Shown here: positions 57,106 through 64,000 of the stretch, piece after piece
Numbering within the stretch: the first letter of the stretch is position 1
How the letters are laid out: every line of letters begins with the position of its first letter
DNA from: Eutreptiella sp. 'Long Island Sound 2002'
Lineage: Eukaryota; Euglenozoa; Euglenophyceae; Eutreptiales; Eutreptiaceae
NCBI GenBank assembly: GCA_964036045.1
Contig: OZ038378.1
Coordinates: 174,428,341 to 174,492,340, forward strand
Reading direction: 5' to 3'
DNA length: 64,000 nucleotides
Notes under the pieces: generated by a model
Told to the model about the DNA's origin: nothing
Databases searched by the model: none
What the model saw: only the letters and a program-made list of their open reading frames with translations
Made by a program: the position numbers and the translations under genes

Positions 57106-59260
57106 GTGAAGTGATCACAGTCATGGCCGCATACCACAAGCTACCGCTCACCATCTTCGAGCGTGCACAAATCGTCAACTCTGTTGTCCTACCGCGATGG
57201 ATCTACAAGAGCCTCTTCTTATGGGACGTATGCTGGGAAATCGGTTGGAAGCGGCTTTTGAAGATTATGTACTTGCAGCGCCTGGGGTGGAGAAATACGT
57301 GCACCATCGCATGTACACTCACACCACACACAGGGGTCTAGGTCTACACAGCGCATCGTGGGCAAGCATGTGTGCCTTGATTCAGTTGGTCTAGAAGCCG
57401 CTGCGCCTCCCCGGTCACAAGATGCCCACCCAAACCCACAACGGCCACATGCCCCACATGGTGGGGTGGTACCGTAAAGTCCTGCTCTCCATTGGTATGG
57501 AGATGGGGCGCCTGCCCAAAGCATGCTCCACAACACCGCGGAAGGCACCCAAGCGCCCGCGGGTTGAGTACGACCACCTCCATGACGATGAAGACTCAGA
57601 CGACGCATGCTTCGACTCCCTCGTCCTTCAACGATACCTGCGCCCCCTCCAACCGAAGCTTGAAACATGCCCAATCATGCGCTGCCATGTGAGCAAGTGG
57701 TCCTCAGACTTGGAACTCATGCCCGGCCTTTGTTTGGCCGCTGCTCTGGCCAGGCCCATGTTTGGCCATGTCCCAATCACTTCTCTAGCTCGGCTCTAAG
57801 TCTAATTCTAAGTCATATCCAGTATTGCTCCAGCAACATCTGCAGCCTGTTTTCTTCATACATTTTGTGTCCTAGCAGCCCAGCTTGTTCACTTCCCCTT
57901 AAGTAAGGGTCTATCTATTGTAGGGGTTCGCAGAGCTTGCAGAATGCTGCTCCTACTCAACAACCACGTTATGCCCTCACCGGCACGTAAATGGATCATC
58001 AAAGGGACGACCCCAAAAGCTGACCCCGGACGCCCATTGGACCTCCTGGCTCCCCCTATTCGCGTTCAACCGTGATGGATGGGGACCTTGGCTTTTGGGC
58101 ATCAAACGTTGGCCAGGGTATGGAGCACCGTGGGAAACCGTTCCAATTTTGTGCCCCGGGTGCAACGCACGCCACGGTATGGCTGTCTAGGAGTGCCTCC
58201 TCTTCTGCCCGACACAAGCTCTACTCCGGACCATCTGGAGGGAGGCATGGGAGGCGTGGCGACCTGAGGCTGAACGGTGGCTCCGGTCGGCAACAGAAGA
58301 CGAACGCCGCATGCGCACCCGCCTTCAAGTGCCCGTCTCATTGCAACGCTCTTGTAGCGCTTTCTCCGTCCATTGGCGGGTCGTTGTGGGTACCTGGCAA
58401 TTCCACGTCTTCCAGAAGGTGCAGGCCTGTAACACGACGAAATGCGAGGCGGGGCCTGTTTTTGTCTCTTCCAAGCGGCCAACATATGTGTGGTCCCACC
58501 CGTACCTGGGGCCTCCAAGCATCCAGCCAAGCCCACCAAGCACAACATGTGGAATCACATTAGAGGGGTCACTATGGTGGCCTCCCGGGAGAAGCCACAA
58601 TATCGTGATGTCGCGCCTGCTCTCCACAATCTCCGTTGGCACCTTACCCAAGTGAACTCGGCGGCCAAAAACCGCATGGGCCCTGCAGGCGCTGCAGCAA
58701 CATGTAAAGACAACACGCCCCCACACTGAGCATACGGGGATGCAGGCCGCGCCGAAACAACCATGTCCCCCCGGGCGACGCCTGCCTGGATCATCATGGC
58801 GTCAATGCCTCGACACCGCGTTTACGTTACAGACGTCCTCTACCGTCATTATAATGCGCCTCATTTTGACAACCACCGCGGACGTCTTACTACTGTCTTC
58901 GTGGAATTCCAAGCTGACGCTCATGATGGCTCACGTGGAGCGTCACCTTGCCCTGTGGTATATGCGAGCCAAGGAGATGACACACCCACTCTTCATAGAG
59001 TCCGTACGTAACTTGCAAGAATCTGCATGGGCGGTACAGTACCACGCACTCCACTGTTATGCGCATCATTGGGTTCTACCAACGACTGCGAGAGTCCCTA
59101 CAAGGAAAGCGAAATCTGGCCTATTTTGCATGGATGCGAGCACGGTTACAGAGTTGGACGTTGGTACAGAGAGTGGAGCATGCCGCCCGCCTCCGCCTGG
59201 TTACACGACATGTAGGGGAGCTGGAACAAAATAGAACTTGGCCGACTTACCAGCCAGTAT
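57106..59260 (+). pseudogene. LINE ORF2 C-terminal relic (RT thumb to zinc motif)
   Basis: HKLPLTIFERAQIVNSVVLP and RWIYKSLFLWD match the post-catalytic thumb of LINE RTs. Next is HTTHRGLGLHSASWASM. A segment VEYDHLHDDEDSDDACFDSL follows. Further on ILCPGCNARHGMAV, a stop, ECLLFCP and then LLRTIWREAWEAW and VPVSL form the zinc-knuckle region typical of ORF2 C-termini. Frameshifts are numerous, and sequence past 58450 is hard to read although short blocks (TDVLYRHYNAPHFDN; QGKRNLAYFAWMRARL) look derived from coding DNA. It may continue the relic at 52607-53390. Confidence 0.6.
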
Positions 59261-59956
59261 GACGCCGAGACGCATGGCTTATCGCGGTGGAAGCTCAAAC
59301 GGCCCAGACCCCGCCAGTCAACACCGCCCTCGAAACGACCGCATTCTGCAATAACGACCATACTGGAGCCACCGGAGGATATACGATTTATGGAGATCCC
59401 CTTGGAGGATAGGGGAGATGCCATAGTCTTGACCGGATTGAAACGGCCTGACTGATATCCCACAAACCGGACACCCACGATTTGGGTCCGACAGGGGCAA
59501 CGCTAGGTGCAGGACTCGTTCCAACCACTAGCCAGCCTCACCAGGGTTAGGGTCAGGGCCGCCCAAGGGTCTGACCCTTAGCCCTTAACCCTTAACCTTA
59601 AGGGTCAGCGAACTTTTGCACTGCTCTGTGTACTCACACCAGACACTTGGTGGAACAATTGTTACCGGTTTAAAAAAAAAACACATCAGGGGCGAGGAGC
59701 ACATGAGGATGAGATGATGAAACTGATAAATTATGTTTTGGTGCCTTTTGTTATGCTCTTGGGATGTTTGTGATTTTCATGGGTAAACAAAATGGGTTCT
59801 GGCAATGAACCTGCAAGCAGCGCCTACACAGGGCCCACAGAGTGCTCACGCAGTGCATAGTTGTCCCCAACACAACCCTTCCCCTGATTCAGCTGCTTTT
59901 TTTTCATTTCGGTGCTGGACACTCTTGCCGGACTTGACATTGACATTGCCTCTAGA
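59261..59956. other. Intergenic or intronic, no gene seen
   Basis: Positions 59535-59610 have short TTAGGGT/CCCTTAACC repeats too degenerate to call telomeric. An A-run lies near 59671. A T-tract and CATTGCCTCTAG just before 59956 form the acceptor of the next exon. Confidence 0.5.
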
Positions 59957-60244
59957 ATGGCTGATGCTGGATCTGCCACTGGATCGGCTGGCAGGCAATC
60001 TCAATGTGATGCAGCACAACCTACCTCTACTGATCAGCTCCAGAATTTTGATGCGGTCAAGGCTCGATTCATGAAACTCTGCAAAGAGCTGCACATCTCC
60101 TTTCTGGACCAGAAGCTATATGACAAGTACATTCTGGCGGAGAGGACCTCCAGCAACCTGTACAAACTGTGCCTGCTGACCACAGAACTGCTGGAGCACA
60201 AGAGCCGCACTGTTACTGTACTGCAGTTGATCCAGCGCCGTGAG
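59957..60244 (+). CDS. Exon of an uncharacterised helical protein (gene with 61046-61219)
   Basis: It begins at ATG one base after a CTCTAG acceptor (an in-frame start, or a continuing exon). It reads MADAGSATGSAGRQS, then FDAVKARFMKLCKELHISF, LDQKLYDKYILAERTSSNLY and KLCLLTTELLEHKSRTVTVL. It ends QLIQRRE|GTATTA. It is strongly helical, with no gaps or low complexity. The intron holds a tRNA-like repeat. The family is not recognised. Confidence 0.6.
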
Positions 60245-60489
60245 GTATTATCCTGTTGCAAAAGAAAAGGGACAGCCCCCTTGTGGAGCAAGGGGGAGGT
60301 AAGTGTAGGGCTGGACCCCAGCACCCCCCGCCCCCCAGACCTCCCAACCAACGCCAATGGGGGTGAGGGGACTTTCAACTGGGCACATGTCACCCTGCAC
60401 TCTGGGCGTGGCCCCAATATGGCAGGGGCTATGTAGCTGGAATGTGCTAATTTTTTTGACGAACGGTGAAAGCGTTTTTACCCCTCCCA

Positions 60490-61020
60490 CAGACACACAC
60501 ACACACACAGGAACCCCGGCTAACTCAACCAGGCTAAGCGTAGGTCTCGCAACCGAAAGGTCGTGTGATCAATCCCCGGATCGGGCATGTCGAGAGGCGG
60601 GCGGTGGCCGCCGTGCGTCAAGGGCATCCTTTCTGGGGAAATCGCCAAATTGAGTAGGCCATGGAGGCCACCTCGCTGCCGCGAGCACCGCCAGCTGTGA
60701 AAGCCCCCGTACGCACACAACACACGGGGTGACATGGCGATGACGGGCTGGTTGAACTATTACCGTGGAGCTGACCCGGCGGAAGCCACGGAGCTACCAC
60801 CCCACTTCCAGGGTGGTCCTGGGGCAGCGAGCCAGGTTCTGGCCTAAGTGCATATCGCACTGGTCGAGGGGCAATACAGGGATGCACCCGTGGCCTGCAC
60901 CGAAGGCTGGCTATAATGGGGAGCGACCCGACCCGAGGACGGTAGTGTGGCCATACAGGTCCAACCGAGAAGACGTGGTAAAAACGGTAGTACCACCCGA
61001 CACACACACACAGACACACG
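60490..61020 (+). mobile_element. Candidate tRNA-derived SINE, about 0.5 kb, bounded by (CA)n
   Basis: The first ~75 nt (60514-60588) resemble a tRNA: CCCCGGC / TCGGGC acceptor halves, TAACTCAACCAGGCTAAGCG like a D-arm/A-box, GGTCTCGCAACC like an anticodon arm, and GTGATCAATCCCC like a T-arm/B-box. Stems are imperfect, so it is not a functional tRNA. A ~430-bp body follows, ending GTACCACCCGACACACACAC. CACAGACACACAC-like sequence is present at both ends and may be the target repeat or tail. It sits inside an intron. Confidence 0.5.
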
Positions 61021-61045
61021 GAGGTTTCTTTTCTCTTGCAGGCAG

Positions 61046-61219
61046 AGACAGGAGCAGCTTAGCACGAAGATACCAACACGCATGCGCCACGACAGCGTCA
61101 CGTCGGTCACTCCATCGCCGAGCGCTAGCGCAGGCTCGCCCGCAGGGGCCCTGCGAAGGGAACGGGGCATGCACATGTGGGCAGTAGGGTGCGGTAGGGA
61201 TGCACACATAGCCTTGTAG
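61046..61219 (+). CDS. Downstream exon of the 59957 gene
   Basis: After TTTCTTTTCTCTTGCAGGCAG the phase-0 frame reads RQEQLSTKIPTRMRHDSVTS and a Ser/Ala/Arg-rich stretch, ending with TAG at 61217-61219. Phase agrees with the donor at 60245. The later part (after about 61165) may be intron if a donor is used earlier. Confidence 0.4.
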   Translation, partial: RQEQLSTKIPTRMRHDSVTSVTPSPSASAGSPAGALRRERGMHMWAVGCGRDAHIAL

Positions 61220-61329
61220 TGCAGAGAGGGAGGAAAGGCCGCATGGAGCGAAGCCCAAACATTGCTACAGTGCGAACAATGCTGTAGAGATGTGATGTAT
61301 GTTAGCGAACGCTATGGAGTTTGTTGAAA

Positions 61330-61370
61330 TGATTGGGCGTCACACACACACACACATACACACACACACC
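61330..61370. repeat. (CA)n microsatellite
   Basis: A short CA array with one CATACA interruption, in non-coding sequence between the 59957-61219 gene and the reverse-strand LINE relic. Confidence 0.85.
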
Positions 61371-61509
61371 TTTGGCACCCGCAACAGGCACGGCATGCGT
61401 CAAACACACAACATTCACATGCCTCACTTGCCGCTGACTAATACGGCTCAATCATGCTGTGATTTGGGGCATCACACGCCAGGCTATATTGCTAGGCTGC
61501 CCCTCTCAG

Positions 61510-63990
61510 ACAGGTGAATGCTGCACAATCTGCCGCCTGGTAAATAGTACCGCACCGGCGCCATGCTTGGGCCAGCGGCGGAAAGTAGTCCAGCAGAAAG
61601 CGATCCTACCGACCCCTCCGTGGGTGCGCCGGGCGCTAGCTTCCTCATTTGAAAGAGCATTGCTGCCGGGCGCGAAACATGGCCGTTCCATACACCCCAC
61701 GCACCGGAAGCCCTCCAGGGGAAGGAGGGAGTTCGCCATCCACACCTCCTTCCCCTGGAGGAGAGAGCCCGTCCGCATGTCGGGCTGCAGCCGGTCCAGC
61801 GCCTCCGTCAGCACTTGTCCCGTGGTGCACAATGTGTAGGGGAAGCGTGACCCCACACAGTTGGTGGTCGCCCGGCGCTGGTAGCACTCTGCCCGCGTAA
61901 GCCTCAAAGTCCACGGCCAGCCCCACGTGTGTGACGTGGCCCTAGCCCAAGAACCATGTGAGGCTAGCTGCCCATCGCAGTATGGCTTCCATGAAGGGGG
62001 GCTCCCACGGCCATCCCAGCGGTGTCCCAACTGGATGCACGAGTGGCGGCGCTAGCAGTGCCCTTGGCGGTGGCCCATCGCCCAGCTGCCACCAAGGATT
62101 GCCGTGGCGCGCATCTAGCGGATGTCTACATGCTGCCGCAAAGATGGAGAGGCCTGCACCTGCGTCTCGATGTGCTGTGATTTCCGCCTCCTTGCGCGCC
62201 AAGAGCACCGCCGGAAACATGCCGCACAGGCGGTACATCAACTGGCAGGCTTGCTCCGACGGAGCGACCAGAGCCGCCGTCCAAAGGCCCGTGGCCCGGG
62301 GGCACGGCGGCCATGCGGAAGGCAGCGGCAGCCTGGCTTGCGGTGCCGCCTTCGCCAGAACCAACGGCAGCCAGGGTGCCCGTTGTGCCTGCCAGCGCGA
62401 GCATCCCCTGAGCAGGTGTGTCTCCATTTCGGGGGGGGGGGGGGTGCACAGTACGGGCGGGTGCCCCGTGCCACGATGTTGTGAATGTGTGCATGCTTGG
62501 CCCTCCATGTGGCGCCCACCATGAGTGCCCGGAGCAGTGACAACTCCGTCTCTGTGGAGGTCACCGGGAGCCCGTAGGCGCATGCCTACCTACACACGTG
62601 CGCGCGTGCTGTGGCTGGCGTGAAAGGGGCGCATGCTAGGAGCCGGGGAGGTGCTGGCGCTGGCGGTTCGAGAGGAGAAGCGACGACCGCCCACAACGGG
62701 GTCCGTGGGGTGCTCCATGCAAGCGGTCCGTCAGCTGTGCTAGGAGCCCCAAATAGGGCTGGTGGGCATGGTGATCGCCGGGGCAGGCCAAGGAGCTACA
62801 CCTCCTGCTGGAGGATTGGGGCCGCCTCTGCCACCGGCGGCGGGAGTCGCAGCAGTACACAGCCTTGGCCGAGCCGGAGGCCCGACGTCCGGCCACAAAT
62901 GTGGGCCTGGGGGCGGTGGCCACTGCAGGCGTAACTCCAGTGAGACCCAGTGCCCCGGGACCAACACTGCGCCCGAGATATGCATGTTAGGCCCCACAAT
63001 GCCCTCACGGCCGCATGCTGGAGGCACGCCAGATCATTCTCCCCAACCGCGACCAGCTCCACGCCGTGCATGGCTTTGGCCAAGGCCGACATGCTAATGG
63101 CCACCTCCCACATGCAGAAGGTGGGCAGGCGGCTCACCCGCCGCAAGATCGCCTGTCCCCGCTCAAAGCGCACATGCAGCACCAGGCCCGTCCTGTGCTC
63201 AGTGTTGGGGCAGATCCCCACACCCGGCTGCTTGAACTCCCGTGCCAGCCGGATGGGCGCACCCCACAGGGTCACCGGCAGCGCCAGCCGGTCGCCCATG
63301 CGCCAAGAGTTCAACTTTCCCGGTGTTTGCGTCCTGGCCGGTGTCCACTAGGCAAATGGCTTTGCGATCCCCGACCGCTTGGGCGTCGGACACCCCGATA
63401 GCCCCCCCTTGCAGCTGTAGGGTGATGGCATGGGTGTTGTCCCTGTAGCTTAACAGACACGCATCCTCCCTCCCTAGGCCGTGTGCCCACAACCTTGGGG
63501 AAGCGGGGGGGGGGGCGGGGGGGGGCGCCCGGAGCCGCCCCCGGCGCCACCGCAAGCATTTCACGGAGCGGTGGCAGTGCGGCCATTGTGACAACCACAT
63601 GCCGCCTCATCCGATCAATCACCATCTTCTACATTGTAGTTAGGAGATTGATCAGGATGACACTGAGCGAGCACCCCTGTAGGACACCATTGGTGGCTTG
63701 CCACCAGCCTCTCAGCGCCCCCGCTGGGCGTTCTTGAGCTGGCGGTACATGGCCGCAAGGGCGTGCAGCACCCCCCCCCCCCCCGTTTAGGCCTATCTCG
63801 TGGGCGATCCCCAGGACCACTGCCTCGGGGATGAGGTCAAAGCACTTGATGAACTCAAGGCTTGCCCCTCCGGACGCTAGCCCTTGAGGTGGGCTGCACG
63901 AGAACCTCGGTCACCATGGCCGCTTCCACGGCCCCGCGCCAAGCGGAAAGTGCAGGTCTGTGGGTGGGCCCAAGTCTCCTGCTAGCACAT
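61510..63990 (-). pseudogene. LINE ORF2 relic on the reverse strand (RT to C-terminus)
   Basis: Read right to left. EFIKCFDLIPEAVVLGIAHE (about 63855-63795) is motif A-like. GWWQATNGVLQGCSLSVILI (about 63710-63650) is motif B-like. SYRDNTHAITLQ (about 63450) stands where Y.DD is expected. GVGICPNTEHRTGLVLHVRF and ELVAVGENDLACLQHAAVRA with LWGL form the thumb region. A Cys/His-poor zinc region with LLRGCSRWQAQRAPW follows near 62425. The C-terminal block includes HVTHVGLAVDFEAYAGRVLP (about 61940-61880). Many frameshifts occur, often at G or C runs, and the second catalytic Asp is lost. The element extends beyond the window. Confidence 0.65.
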
Positions 63991-64000
63991 GGCCTCCCAA

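Noticed and set aside
59535-59610. Interstitial telomere repeat (TTAGGG/CCCTAA)
   Set aside because: Only a few irregular units occur here and at 29300 and 30474; too short and mixed to call.
60514-60588. Functional tRNA gene
   Set aside because: Anticodon and T-stem pairing is broken and a longer non-tRNA body follows; better read as a SINE head.

Overview
This window looks like nuclear DNA from a eukaryote with a large, repeat-rich genome, probably a unicellular alga or other flagellated protist. The evidence is phase-compatible GT-AG introns, non-LTR retrotransposons with poly-A tails, a tRNA-like SINE candidate, TIR transposons with a 3-bp target duplication, kilobase microsatellites and many 10-20-nt G or C runs. 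I cannot fix the lineage. The retroelement style and the flagella-linked gene family fit algae or dinoflagellates, but no spliced leader or other diagnostic marker is visible. No rRNA, intact tRNA, CRISPR array or bacterial-style operon was found.

Layout. Positions 1-4890 hold a 690-codon Arg/Glu-rich ORF and a decayed copy of a LINE 3' end. Positions 4894-14483 are a long, apparently intact non-LTR retrotransposon: a gag-like ORF1, then ORF2 with zinc motif, EEP endonuclease, reverse transcriptase, RNase H and Cys/His motif, a repeat-built 3' UTR and two successive poly-A-tailed 3' ends. ORF2 follows ORF1 in the same frame across a single TGA and has no early ATG. Positions 14600-19950 are minisatellites, then (CA)n, an assembly gap and (GCAC)n. 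Positions 20300-21000 hold a 58-bp repeat in both orientations. A Pro/Ala/Thr-rich last exon with a 33-bp coding minisatellite spans 21414-23921.

Positions 24000-34000 are mostly repeats, with a ubiquitin-specific-protease relic on the minus strand (26647-27260) and a complete 732-bp TIR element (30714-31445). Positions 34022-38465 carry a multi-exon coiled-coil gene resembling the TSNAXIP1 N-terminal family, with an RNase H relic in one intron. A small three-exon model (38789-39477) and several isolated exon candidates (41280, 43076, 45600, 47704) follow. A second TIR element (48762-49801) carries an ORF, and a third copy survives only as its left end near 53581.

Positions 50100-51240 hold another inverted-repeat element. 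A LINE relic is split between 52607-53390 and 57100-59260 by 3.7 kb of repeats, including a 1.6-kb TGCATGC-rich array. A two-exon gene fragment (59957-61219) has the tRNA-like element in its intron, and a further LINE relic fills the right edge on the minus strand.

Most of the window is therefore mobile elements at different stages of decay, with real host exons embedded among them. The most unusual points are the ORF1-TGA-ORF2 arrangement, the TIR family with its covarying hairpin minisatellite, and the 4.8-kb alternating purine-pyrimidine tract.
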